The position numbers and the translations under genes are program-made. DNA of 64,000 nt, from the NCBI GenBank assembly GCA_038396605.1, contig CP121690.1, positions 248,001 to 312,000 of the forward strand, read 5' to 3'. The notes beneath the pieces were generated by a model. The model did not search any database and was not told the DNA's origin. It worked only from the letters and a program-made list of their open reading frames with translations. Below, one piece after another: positions 26,176 to 34,863 of the stretch. Within the stretch, counting starts at the first letter, position 1. Each line of letters starts with the position of its first letter. Source of the DNA: Eubacteriales bacterium mix99 (GTDB lineage Bacteria; Bacillota; Clostridia; Caldicoprobacterales; DTU083).

Positions 26176-26364
26176 GCAGGACCCTCCCACTCATCTTCCT
26201 CTTATCATTTCCCTCTTATTATACTTTTTTCAACAATCTGCGTCAAAATCATATAGAGATAACTCCTGCTTTCCTGCTTAATGAAGGTTGTTGTCCAGCT
26301 TTTGCCCTTCCAATTGATAAGCAGATGAGCCCGACAATTCCATGCTCCGGAGCAGACTTCAAGT

Positions 26365-26417
26365 AACAATTATAAAGGAAACCGGACAGGCTTTTTCCCG
26401 TAAATCACGGGAAAATC
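26365..26417. repeat. 53-bp dispersed hairpin element, copy A
   Basis: This stretch matches 53526-53578 at 41 of 53 positions. It contains the hairpin TTTTCCCGT-(5 nt)-ACGGGAAAA and an ATTATA block (TATAAT on the minus strand) 17 bp from the hairpin. It overlaps the stop codon of the HTH gene and lies upstream of the NUDIX gene. Confidence 0.6.
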
Positions 26418-26868
26418 AGCCGGAGCTGCGGGTAAGCTCTGCTTCCCCCTTTTCCTTCAGATATTCGTTTACATCATCCACTGAGGACATCCCTTTGTTG
26501 AAAGCAATAATCAGCATAGCGTCCCTTTTTTTCTTTGCATACAGTCGCGGCATACCATAAAGGGACAATGCCCTTTGTGTTTCCTTCAGTGTCATATTCA
26601 TCGCAATGAAAATCCGCAGCAGCTTATCCCGGTCCGTGGTGTGTGTCTCGCCGCTCAGCAGCTTATATCCATACTTTTGCGGCAAATCTGCCTTTTGAAA
26701 AATATCCTGCCGCTTCAGCTTTTTCCGTTTGATAATGGATTCCATATATGCGGGAAATCCGCCGCATTGTTCTTTCAGATATTTCCTGCTGAACTCATCA
26801 ATATCTTCTTTTTCAGCGTTTTTCAGCACATTCATAAGATACCCGGTGCTTTCCTGTTCCCGTCCCAT
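26416..26868 (-). CDS. Small HTH-type protein divergent from a Ser/Thr kinase
   Basis: 150 residues; the family was recognised only as XRE-like. The segment AYMESIIKRKKLKRQDIFQK followed by ADLPQKYGYKLLSGETHTTD has the helix pattern of a lambda-repressor-type HTH. A second helical region (TLKETQRALSLYGMPRLYAK) and an acidic tail follow. The start at 26868 has GGGAGG six bases upstream; the longer frame to 27090 is not coding-like. A TTGTTT-N17-TATAAT promoter lies before it. It probably binds DNA or its own promoter region and may be a phosphorylation target of the kinase (inference). Confidence 0.72.
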   Translation of the reverse strand: MGREQESTGYLMNVLKNAEKEDIDEFSRKYLKEQCGGFPAYMESIIKRKKLKRQDIFQKADLPQKYGYKLLSGETHTTDRDKLLRIFIAMNMTLKETQRALSLYGMPRLYAKKKRDAMLIIAFNKGMSSVDDVNEYLKEKGEAELTRSSG

Positions 26869-26911
26869 AAAAATCCTCCCCATCTTACAAATATATGAAC
26901 GATATGATAAA

Positions 26912-26940
26912 ATTATAGTATATATTTGTCGCGGAAACAA
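26912..26940 (-). promoter_or_regulatory. Promoter of the HTH gene
   Basis: TTGTTT (26935-26940) and TATAAT (26912-26917) on the minus strand are 17 bp apart. The -10 lies 44 bp before the start codon. Confidence 0.6.
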
Positions 26941-27062
26941 GTAAATGCAGGATGGATTGGAATCGAAAGGGTTTCCTGCATAATGTATGTATGATATAGG
27001 AAACAAGCAAAACCGAATGAATTGGGATGTGCAGAGCGAACATGGAAATGGAAGGCAGAAAG

Positions 27063-28208
27063 ATGGAAGCAGGCAGAAAGCAGAGAGCAAACATGAAAAC
27101 AGAAGTAGACAGAAAGCTGAATACCAAATTGAAATTGTCTTATTACCGGAAAATTGCTTATGTGGATGACCGGCATAAGGCGCAGCTGGTGCAGCATACG
27201 GTAACCGGCAAAATATTCGTATTGAAGTCTCTTAAAATATACGACATGCAGGTGTTTTCATATCTGGCAGAGCGTCGCTTAAAGGGAATGCCAAAGATCA
27301 TCGAGCTCATCGAGGAGGATGACAGACTCTGCGTCATAGAGGAATATATCTCAGGTACTTCCCTGCGTGAGCTGCTGGAGTCCAACGGCCCGATGACGGA
27401 ACAGGAAGCGGCGGCTTATATCGATCAGCTGTGCGATATCCTCCTTCCGCTTCATCAGCTCCATCCGCCCATAGTACACAGGGATATCAAGCCTTCCAAT
27501 CTGATTGTGACCTACGACGGGTCACTGGTCCTGGTGGACTTCAATTCTGCAAAGGAATCCACAGGAGACAAGAGTCAGGACACCGTTTTATTCGGGACCG
27601 TCGGGTATGCGGCGCCGGAGCAGTTTGGCTTTTCTGCATCCAGGCCCACAACGGATATTTATGAAATTGGAGTGCTTTTAAACGAGCTGCTGACAGGCGA
27701 ATTGCCAAAAGATAAGAAATACGAAGGCCCGTTGACATCGGTGATTGCAAAGTGCACCGAAATGGATCCACGAAAGTGCTATCCGGATGTGGATAAATTG
27801 CAGAAGGCAATGCATCGCAAATTACCAGGCGAGAAACCGGAATCGGAGCCGGACGGCAAAGCGCAGCAGTCCGGACTTCGCAGCTGGCTGCCGCCGGGCT
27901 TTCGGGGTCATAATCGGGGCATCCTAGTAATGTCAATATTTTTATATGTCTTATTGTTTGCCGCAGGCCTGTTACTGGACGTGGAAAATGCAAACAGTTA
28001 CCAATTAGTACTCAATCGGTTTTTCTTTCTTCTGATTTTTCTCTCTGAGATATTTTTTATCGGGAACTACCGAAACGTCTGGACATGGTTCCCGCTTACA
28101 AACAGCAAGTACCTCCTGATCAGAATATTCGGCGTTGTACTCGGCGCGCTTCTTATTTTTTCTGGTGGGATGATTCTTCTCGGGATTCTGGAAGGAGCCT
28201 TTTCCTGA
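27063..28208 (+). CDS. Membrane-anchored serine/threonine protein kinase
   Basis: About 381 residues. A Hanks-type kinase domain occupies roughly residues 25-260: ATP-binding Lys in IFVLKSLK, catalytic loop HRDIKPSN, activation segment GTVGYAAPEQ, and DIYEIGVLLNELLTG. The glycine-rich loop is not recognisable and the DFG motif reads DFN, so activity may be unusual. A linker follows, then three membrane helices (MSIFLYVLLFAAGLLL; RFFFLLIFLSEIFFIG; LIRIFGVVLGALLIFSGG). There is no PASTA or other extracellular sensor. The start is uncertain: ATG 27063 has GGAAGG seven bases upstream; 27027 and 27093 are alternatives. It is divergent from the HTH gene and converges on the GH30 gene with only five bases between the stops. 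Confidence 0.85.
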   Translation: MEAGRKQRANMKTEVDRKLNTKLKLSYYRKIAYVDDRHKAQLVQHTVTGKIFVLKSLKIYDMQVFSYLAERRLKGMPKIIELIEEDDRLCVIEEYISGTSLRELLESNGPMTEQEAAAYIDQLCDILLPLHQLHPPIVHRDIKPSNLIVTYDGSLVLVDFNSAKESTGDKSQDTVLFGTVGYAAPEQFGFSASRPTTDIYEIGVLLNELLTGELPKDKKYEGPLTSVIAKCTEMDPRKCYPDVDKLQKAMHRKLPGEKPESEPDGKAQQSGLRSWLPPGFRGHNRGILVMSIFLYVLLFAAGLLLDVENANSYQLVLNRFFFLLIFLSEIFFIGNYRNVWTWFPLTNSKYLLIRIFGVVLGALLIFSGGMILLGILEGAFS

Positions 28209-28213
28209 TCCCA

Positions 28214-29584
28214 TCATGCCTTTTCCCCCACAAAGGTCACAACACTTTTTGGAGGCAGCGCCGTTTGGAACTTTCCATCCACAGAAACAAGATCATGCCC
28301 CTGCTTCATATTGAGACTGTCATTTGTAATATAGGGAGTAAGGTGACCGGAAGCAAAGCCGTCCGGGAGAATATTCAGCGCTGCCGCACTGTCGCGGTCA
28401 TTGACTGCAACAATGGTAAATTCACCGGTGTCCCGGTTTTTATATGCGGAGATATATACTCCCTTCATCGGGCTGTCCGTTGCTCCGATCCTCACATATC
28501 CGGGTCGGATATACCTGCTGTAGTTTCCGAAGGTATAATATCTTTTCGTAAGCTGATAGGTGTTGCTGTCTTTATAGACATTGATCAGCCCTTCATCATT
28601 GCTTCCGGGGATTGCTCCGGTCCAGTACAGCCAGGCATTGACACTGGCATCGGTCATAAAGTGATGGACCTGCTTTGCAAACTTCAGCCCGGATGTCATT
28701 CCCACATCATAGGAGTCCACCTGGGACACCTCTGTCATCCACACCTTTTTCCCATTGGCGGAAGCCATTGTAAAGGGTTTCGTCGGAAGCTCCCGGTTCA
28801 CGATGGGAACAGGATAATTGTGGGCGGCAACGATGTCGATCCTCCCGCTGGATTCCGGATCACTCAAGGCATCCTTCATCAGATTCTCCGACCACCAGAA
28901 AGGCTCCGCAGCAATCACTTTGGTATCTGCCACTCCCTGATCGATCATTTCCTGTTTCAGATAATCCCGGAGAAAGACACGAATATTTTTTGCATTCCAT
29001 TGACAGGAATCCCATGAGAGAAATTTCATGGAGTTTGGTTCATTGCACATGGATATGGCGTACAGATCAATGCCGAAGCGTTTACGGTATTCCCGGATAA
29101 ACCCGGACAGAAGACATGCATGGTCTGCATAGCATTCCGGCTTCAGGTATCCGCCATGGGTTGTGCTGTGGTTGGTTTTCATCCAGGCCGGCGGGCTCCA
29201 GTTCGTCGCAATGATTTTGTCAACGCCCCTTGCCTGGGCCTGCTGCATGACCCATACCTGGTCGGGCCTTGTATTGAAATCATACTCGCCCGGTGCAGGA
29301 TTGAAGTCCGCAAATATGGATCCCCGGAATATGGATGCGCCAATGCCTGTTTCCAAATCAAAGAGCAGATCCATTATCTCATCCCGTACCGGTCCCTGCA
29401 TATCATAAATTGCATGGGACCAGTCTGCCTGGGATACTCCAAAGCCGTCGATTTCCTGTTTTACGTCATTCCAATGAATTGTGACATCCGATGCGGCACG
29501 GACTTCCGCGGACATGCCAATCGGCATTGTCCATGCTGCCGCACCGGCGCCAGAGCAGATCGCTCTTTTTACTATGCTCCCCAT
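28214..29584 (-). CDS. Secreted GH30 glycoside hydrolase
   Basis: About 456 residues from ATG 29584 (AGAAGG seven bases before). An earlier in-frame ATG at 29623 would add 13 residues. An N-terminal signal peptide (KRAICSGAGAAAWTMPIGMS...) precedes the GH30 barrel: IDGFGVSQADW, ATNWSPPAWMKTN, acid/base Glu in SMCNEPN, and nucleophile Glu in VWMTEVS. A C-terminal beta domain (SAYKNRDTGEFTIVAVNDRD) follows. It looks most like the xylanase/endoglycanase type (GH30_8-like), so glucuronoxylan or another beta-glycan is a reasonable substrate; subfamily is not certain. It is the distal gene of the GH4-GH2-GH30 set. Confidence 0.87.
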   Translation of the reverse strand: MGSIVKRAICSGAGAAAWTMPIGMSAEVRAASDVTIHWNDVKQEIDGFGVSQADWSHAIYDMQGPVRDEIMDLLFDLETGIGASIFRGSIFADFNPAPGEYDFNTRPDQVWVMQQAQARGVDKIIATNWSPPAWMKTNHSTTHGGYLKPECYADHACLLSGFIREYRKRFGIDLYAISMCNEPNSMKFLSWDSCQWNAKNIRVFLRDYLKQEMIDQGVADTKVIAAEPFWWSENLMKDALSDPESSGRIDIVAAHNYPVPIVNRELPTKPFTMASANGKKVWMTEVSQVDSYDVGMTSGLKFAKQVHHFMTDASVNAWLYWTGAIPGSNDEGLINVYKDSNTYQLTKRYYTFGNYSRYIRPGYVRIGATDSPMKGVYISAYKNRDTGEFTIVAVNDRDSAAALNILPDGFASGHLTPYITNDSLNMKQGHDLVSVDGKFQTALPPKSVVTFVGEKA

Positions 29585-29932
29585 TCTGCAACCTTCTTTC
29601 CCTGCACCACTCTTTCTTTTCATGATCCTTATTATATCATCCGGATTCTTCTGTTGGTACAGAAAGCTATAGAGCGCCGGAGTGGATCCGGGAAAAATCG
29701 TCCTGGGAATCGCTTTCTACGGCCGGGGCTGGTCCTCCACATTGACAATAAAAAAATGGATATCCTGAAACAGACAACAGAAGTCAAATCAAATGATGTT
29801 CCAGCTATGTTGATTTTTAAAAAAGGCCCCCGAATAAGACAAAGAAAGAGGGCTCTCCAAATGCAGATTGATTTGGCGGGAAGCCGCCTTCCCGGCGACC
29901 TCCTGCCATTAGGCAGCTTTAATAATTTTAAT
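29585..29932. other. Gap between GH30 and GH2 genes
   Basis: No gene was recognised. Near 29875-29898 an imperfect inverted repeat (GGCGGGAAG / CTTCCCGGC) lies just after the GH2 stop and could terminate that transcript. The 310-bp gap suggests GH30 may have its own promoter, but none is clear. Confidence 0.4.
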
Positions 29933-32284
29933 TCAACGAGAATACGATGATTTTACCCAGGGCCTCCGTTTGACTTCCTTCAATTCCATATCCAGCCTTG
30001 CAGGCAATAATCCTTCTGCCTGCGCGTAAACCCGGAGTGTACCAGACTGATCGCCAACTTTTACTGCAACCGAGCATAAGCCGGCGCGCATTTTCCGATC
30101 CGGGCAGTCAACCGGAACCCTATCGCAAACATCCGATCCGGTTCCGACGATCCGGCCGTACCGATTGGTATAAAAATAGATATACGGCGCCGCATCCGGA
30201 ACCATCCGCCCATCCTTATCCACACACCAGCAAGTCAGAATTGCCATATCTTCATTGTCTGCCCGTAGACCACCATCCTCCAAACGCAGTTTCAATGCAA
30301 CTGCAGATCCTGTCGTTCTTACCGTTTCAGAAACGATGACGTTTCCGTCCTCCCGACCCTCTGCCCTCAGTTCCCCCGGGTGATATTCCACCTTCCATTC
30401 CGCATGAGTACAGGAATCCGTTTTTTGTATCCCAAGACTTTGACCGTCCTGAAACAATTCCACTTCTTCGCAATTCGTATAGGTCCACACGGACAGGGCC
30501 TCCCCTTCCCGACCCGGATGGTTCCAGTGAGGCAGGATATGGATCATGGGTTTGTTGGTCCAATGGGATATGTTCTGATAATAGGCATCCTTTGGCTGCA
30601 GAAATAAATCCAGAGCACCCGACTGCGAGCAGAGCCTCGGCCACACGGTCTCTCCACGATGCTCGATTCCAGCCCATTGAAATCCTCCTGCAACCCAGTC
30701 CCTTGCCATAATGTGCTTCCACGTTTGTTCCCGATTGGCGGAAAAGCCGTCTGTCGCATGGTCATAGGCAGAAAGATATCCGCGATTCCTGTCATCATCC
30801 AGATACCAGCCCCGGGTCGTTCCAACCGCACAGCATTCTGATGCGATCACCGGCTGATGCGGATATTTTGCATGTATACCATCATATTGGTCCAGGTGAT
30901 AGTTGATGCCAATGACTTCCGATACCTCCGCAGCCGGCGCATCCATTGGATCATGTGAAATTGCCGTTGTTACCGGCCGGGAAGAATCATATCGTTTTAC
31001 AAAGGCTGTCATGGTCTGCATGATTCGCTTTCCTTGTTCTTTTGCATGCAGAGGCTCTTCGTTTCCCACGGACCAAAGAATCACCGATGGATGGTTACGA
31101 TCTCTCTTCAGCATCATTTCGAGCTGTTCCAGCCCGGCTTTTGTGGACTCGAACCACCTTGTCTCATCCATCACAAGGAACCCAATTTCGTCCAGAGCAT
31201 CCATTGTTGCCTCCGCCGGCGGATAATGAGACGCACGGTATGCATTGGCTCCCATTTCCTTCAGCCTTTTCAGACGATAACGGTGCACTCTGTCCGGCAT
31301 GGCTTTGCCCGTCAGCCCATAATCCTGATGACAGCAAACACCTTTCAGCTTTATATTTTTATCATTGAGATAAAATCCCTTTTCCGCATCAAACCGGATG
31401 GTCCGAAAGCCAAACTTTGTATCCACGCTGTCCACCTGGGACCCCTTCCATCGAACGATGGTCCTCATCGTATACAGGACCGGATGTTCCACATCCCATA
31501 ATCCGGGTTTGTGAACCTGTAACAGCTGATGCATCACGCCTTTGTTCTTCGCAGATACCCCGATTCGCTGCGTTGTTTCCGTCACCCGATTTCCTTCCCC
31601 ATCCAAGATGCAGGAAGTAATTTTTGCCTCAGCGGCATCCAGAGAATCATTCCGCAATATCGTCTCGACAGGTACCTCCCAATTTTCACCGTCCGTCCTT
31701 TGCGGATTCACCCATATCCCCCACAGATCCACGGACACCGGCTCTGTTTTAATCAGCCAGACATGACGGTAAATCCCCGCTCCTTCATACCACCATCCTT
31801 CATGATCGGAAGCATCCACATGGACCGCTATGACGTTATCTTCCTGAAAGCGTGCCACATCCGTGATATCCACCTCAAACGAAGTGTATCCGCAAAAGTT
31901 GCGGGCCATCAGACAGCCATTCACATATACCGTCGCGTGAACCGCTACGCCCTCAAACAATATCGTGATCCGTTTTCCTCTGTCCTGATCCTCCAGCCGG
32001 AACCGATTGCGATACCAGGCATTCGGATATTGGAAATAGCCCAATGTGTTGTTGTTTTCCGGACCTGGCTCCTGACGGATGATATAGTCATGGGGCAGAT
32101 CCACTGTCGTCCAGGACTCTGTGCAAAATGGGGCGCTTTCATTATAATGGCAGGAAGCAGGTCCCCACTGGGCACGCTCTGTCTTTGCATGAAGATACAA
32201 AGGCGTTTTCGTTACCGGCATCGGTATGTCAATATCCCCTTCATGAAACTTCCATCCGAAGTCAAATAATAATTTCTCCCGCAT
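29933..32284 (-). CDS. GH2 beta-glycosidase (beta-galactosidase/glucuronidase-like)
   Basis: 783 residues with the GH2 order. The N-terminal sugar-binding domain (DLPHDYIIRQE, WYRNRF, VYVNG) is followed by an Ig-like domain, the TIM barrel with acid/base Glu in WSVGNEE and nucleophile Glu in VIASECC, and a C-terminal Ig-like/DUF4982-type region (WTYTNCEEVELFQDGQSLG). No signal peptide, so cytoplasmic. DLPHDYI and the DUF4982-type tail are common in clostridial beta-galactosidases, but beta-glucuronidase or other GH2 activities cannot be excluded. It lies 18 bp after the GH4 gene. Confidence 0.9.
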   Translation of the reverse strand: MREKLLFDFGWKFHEGDIDIPMPVTKTPLYLHAKTERAQWGPASCHYNESAPFCTESWTTVDLPHDYIIRQEPGPENNNTLGYFQYPNAWYRNRFRLEDQDRGKRITILFEGVAVHATVYVNGCLMARNFCGYTSFEVDITDVARFQEDNVIAVHVDASDHEGWWYEGAGIYRHVWLIKTEPVSVDLWGIWVNPQRTDGENWEVPVETILRNDSLDAAEAKITSCILDGEGNRVTETTQRIGVSAKNKGVMHQLLQVHKPGLWDVEHPVLYTMRTIVRWKGSQVDSVDTKFGFRTIRFDAEKGFYLNDKNIKLKGVCCHQDYGLTGKAMPDRVHRYRLKRLKEMGANAYRASHYPPAEATMDALDEIGFLVMDETRWFESTKAGLEQLEMMLKRDRNHPSVILWSVGNEEPLHAKEQGKRIMQTMTAFVKRYDSSRPVTTAISHDPMDAPAAEVSEVIGINYHLDQYDGIHAKYPHQPVIASECCAVGTTRGWYLDDDRNRGYLSAYDHATDGFSANREQTWKHIMARDWVAGGFQWAGIEHRGETVWPRLCSQSGALDLFLQPKDAYYQNISHWTNKPMIHILPHWNHPGREGEALSVWTYTNCEEVELFQDGQSLGIQKTDSCTHAEWKVEYHPGELRAEGREDGNVIVSETVRTTGSAVALKLRLEDGGLRADNEDMAILTCWCVDKDGRMVPDAAPYIYFYTNRYGRIVGTGSDVCDRVPVDCPDRKMRAGLCSVAVKVGDQSGTLRVYAQAEGLLPARLDMELKEVKRRPWVKSSYSR

Positions 32285-32302
32285 TTTATCGTTTCACCTC
32301 AT

Positions 32303-33610
32303 TTATCGGAAATTCAGTGCCTTCAAGGATTCCTGATTTTCTTCAAACATTTCATCCACCATGGCCCGTATTTCAGCCAGGCTGCATACTGCGCCCGTAA
32401 GAGGATCGCAGACCGCTGCCAGATAAATTTTGTTGCGGTCTCCTTCGATACATCCTTCCACTGCGAGTTCTTCGGCCTGGGCATTCTGATTATTCAGCGC
32501 AGCCAGATGCCTGGGCAAATTGCCGATTCCATAGGGCCTTAGCCCAGCCTTCGATGCCGTCACGGGAACTTCCACCGTTGCTCCCTCCGGCAGATTGGTT
32601 ATGAGTCCTTTGTTTTCCACATTTCCATTGAATTCGAACAGCGTTCCGTCCCCCAGCAGGGCATTGAGGATGGAAGCGGCGTATTCTTTCCCACGACTGA
32701 GATCCATCCCATCACTGTCAACGATCTGTTTCATCTTTTCATCCCGCGTTTTTTCCCGCTCGGTAATAATCCGGACCGAACTTGCATAGGAATCGGGACA
32801 ATACTTTTCAATCAGGTTCGGACGCTTTCGAAACCACGCATTGTATTCGGAATTATGTCCGGACGATTCGGTGGGGTAGTAGCCAAGGGCACGAAACATT
32901 TCGTTGCGCACCATCTCCTTTTTGTATATTTCTTCTTTCTTTATGGCTTCTTTGATATCGGGATAGGCATTCCGGCCCTTCCACTTGTATTCCAGGAAGA
33001 ACGCCTGGTGGTTGATCCCCGCACAAAGATAGGTGATATCACGGATATCAGCTTCAATCCATTGTGCCAGCATGGACGCCGTGCCCTGAACACTGTGGCA
33101 GAGACCTGTAATATTGAGATGAGTCATTTTTCGGATATAACTGCAGATCATATCCATGGGGTTGGTATAATTGAGCACTGCCGCCTCCGGAGCATACTTC
33201 TCAATATCGCGGCAGATATCGAGCAGTGCGGAAGCGGAACGGAGAAATCGGAAAATGCCTGAAGGGCCTCTGGTATCTCCGATTACGGTATCCACTCCGT
33301 ATTTCTTCGGAATGGCAAGGTCGCGGCTCCAGGCATCAATGGTCAGATCGTTTCGGATGGTAATCATCACGGCGTCCGCACCTGCCAGCGCCTCGCTCCG
33401 GTTGAAGGTTGCATAAACCGATCCGGGATATCCGCCTTTTTGTATGGTCTTTTCAATGACAATCCGCGCTGCTTCCATTCGATCCACACCCTCCGGAATA
33501 TCGACCAGAACAATGTTTGAATCGGCCAGCGCAGGAAACGTAAAGATATCGCGGGAAATTGCACAGGTAAAATTAAAGCTCCCTGCACCGATGATCACTA
33601 TTTTTCTCAC
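32303..33610 (-). CDS. GH4 alpha-glycosidase (MelA-like)
   Basis: 435 residues. NAD+- and Mn2+-dependent GH4 family with Rossmann motif IIGAGSFNF, GDTRGPSGIFR, NYTNPMDM, metal-site Cys in LCHSVQGT and His in GINHQAF, as in alpha-galactosidase MelA and alpha-glucuronidase relatives. It begins with GTG. It is the first gene of the GH operon under a TTGCTT-N17-TATACT promoter and divergent from an AraC regulator. Whether it is alpha-galactosidase or alpha-glucuronidase is open; the xylan-type GH30 downstream makes the latter attractive. Confidence 0.88.
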   Translation of the reverse strand: MRKIVIIGAGSFNFTCAISRDIFTFPALADSNIVLVDIPEGVDRMEAARIVIEKTIQKGGYPGSVYATFNRSEALAGADAVMITIRNDLTIDAWSRDLAIPKKYGVDTVIGDTRGPSGIFRFLRSASALLDICRDIEKYAPEAAVLNYTNPMDMICSYIRKMTHLNITGLCHSVQGTASMLAQWIEADIRDITYLCAGINHQAFFLEYKWKGRNAYPDIKEAIKKEEIYKKEMVRNEMFRALGYYPTESSGHNSEYNAWFRKRPNLIEKYCPDSYASSVRIITEREKTRDEKMKQIVDSDGMDLSRGKEYAASILNALLGDGTLFEFNGNVENKGLITNLPEGATVEVPVTASKAGLRPYGIGNLPRHLAALNNQNAQAEELAVEGCIEGDRNKIYLAAVCDPLTGAVCSLAEIRAMVDEMFEENQESLKALNFR

Positions 33611-33647
33611 TGTTTCACAACCTTTCCGTTATTGTGAGTTCAGGTTA

Positions 33648-33676
33648 AGTATAAAATACCGACTGAGAGGAAGCAA
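33648..33676 (-). promoter_or_regulatory. Promoter of the GH4-GH2 operon
   Basis: TTGCTT (33671-33676) and TATACT (33648-33653) on the minus strand with 17-bp spacing, 38 bp before the GH4 GTG. Confidence 0.6.
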
Positions 33677-33706
33677 TGATGATAAGTGCCACATTTATTA
33701 GGAATA

Positions 33707-33735
33707 TTGACATTATGAGAAAACAGCAATATAAT
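33707..33735 (+). promoter_or_regulatory. Consensus promoter of the AraC gene
   Basis: TTGACA (33707-33712) and TATAAT (33730-33735) with 17-bp spacing. The -10 is only 22 bp from the ATG at 33758, so the leader is very short. Confidence 0.8.
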
Positions 33736-33757
33736 TTTGCAGGTGGGGGGAAAGAAA

Positions 33758-34552
33758 ATGTCGTTCAACGAGCGCTTTTTTGTCAACACGCATAGTGAGA
33801 ATCCGATTTGCTACCTGCCCAGTTCCGGTATTGTCTATCCGGACGAAAAGTATTCTCTGAACAGGCGGGTTGGAAAACATCTTTGGGAATATGTAATAAG
33901 CGGGGAAGGACACATCATCCATAACGGAATGGAATATCATTTAACCGCCGGAGATTTTTGCTATGTGAAAAAGGGACTTCATGTCCGTTACTTTTCCGAC
34001 GGAAACAACCCGTATCATAAGTTGTGGTTCGGTGCGGACGGACAGCTGGTGGAAAAACTGGCGCAGATCTATCTGCCGGATGTCAGCGTGACGGTTCAAA
34101 AGGCGGATGTCAGTGACCCATTCCGCAGGTTGATAACTATGCTGAAGGAAGGCTGTTATGACGAGGGCCTGGCGTGCCACGCGCTTCTTGATATCTTTAT
34201 GACTGTTTCCCGTGCAAGCACCTGCCCCATGCCGGCCTCCCTCGCAGAGCGCATCAAAAAATACATCGATGATCACATTTTTGAGAATCCCTCTCTCAAC
34301 AATCTGGGAGAAACGTTCAACATATCCGGACGGCATCTGATTCGCGTGTTCAAAGCCCGGTATGGGATTCCCCCCGGTGCTTATATGATCAATAAAAAGC
34401 TCAACCTGGCCTGCCGTTACCTTGTGGAAACGGAATTCGGGATAGGCCAGATTGCGCAAATCCTTGGCTATTGCGACCAAAGCTATTTTTCCAGTGAATT
34501 CAAAAAACATTATGGGATATACCCCACGGTATATCGGAACAGAGGCCGGTAA
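33758..34552 (+). CDS. AraC-family regulator of the GH operon
   Basis: About 264 residues. An N-terminal cupin-type effector domain (HLWEYVISGEGHIIHNGMEY, FCYVKKGLHVRYFSD) precedes a C-terminal AraC HTH (NLGETFNISGRHLIRVFKAR, then GIGQIAQILGYCDQSYFSSE). ATG 33758 follows a GGGGGG ribosome binding site. It is divergent from GH4-GH2-GH30 and is their probable activator. The consensus promoter suggests constitutive production. Confidence 0.9.
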   Translation: MSFNERFFVNTHSENPICYLPSSGIVYPDEKYSLNRRVGKHLWEYVISGEGHIIHNGMEYHLTAGDFCYVKKGLHVRYFSDGNNPYHKLWFGADGQLVEKLAQIYLPDVSVTVQKADVSDPFRRLITMLKEGCYDEGLACHALLDIFMTVSRASTCPMPASLAERIKKYIDDHIFENPSLNNLGETFNISGRHLIRVFKARYGIPPGAYMINKKLNLACRYLVETEFGIGQIAQILGYCDQSYFSSEFKKHYGIYPTVYRNRGR

Positions 34553-34750
34553 CCCATAATTTATTACTCATAAGCCTTACGAAACTTTGCAACGTCCGTG
34601 CAATCTTAGCATGCGATGCTATATATCCTGAAGACTTATTTGATCGGATGTGAACCATTCCATTTGAGCGATATGACGCTGCGGTTCAAAAACTGACCAG
34701 AAATATATACAGAAAGAGTGTTTGATTACGGATACGAACCGGATGAAAAA
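34553..34750. other. Gap after the AraC gene
   Basis: No intact gene was found. A short plus-strand stretch (IPFERYDAAVQKLTRNIYRK, preceded and followed by stops) has protein-like composition and may be a decayed fragment, but no family was recognised. Confidence 0.3.
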
Positions 34751-34774
34751 AAGTCGGGAGCAACTTCCCGGCTT
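34751..34774 (+). terminator. Hairpin terminator between AraC and IclR genes
   Basis: AAGTCGGGA (34751-34759) pairs with TCCCGGCTT (34766-34774) with one G-T pair. A run of A precedes it and TCTCTTCTC follows. Confidence 0.5.
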
Positions 34775-34863
34775 TCTCTTCTCAGTCGGACAACTTTTTC
34801 ATTTCATGACGGATACTGTACACCATCGTTATTTCTGATATAATAGATATCGGTGATGAAACG

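Noticed and set aside
29685-29710. Possible third copy of the 53-bp dispersed element (GGGAAAAATC)
   Set aside because: Only about ten bases match and the other hairpin arm is absent.
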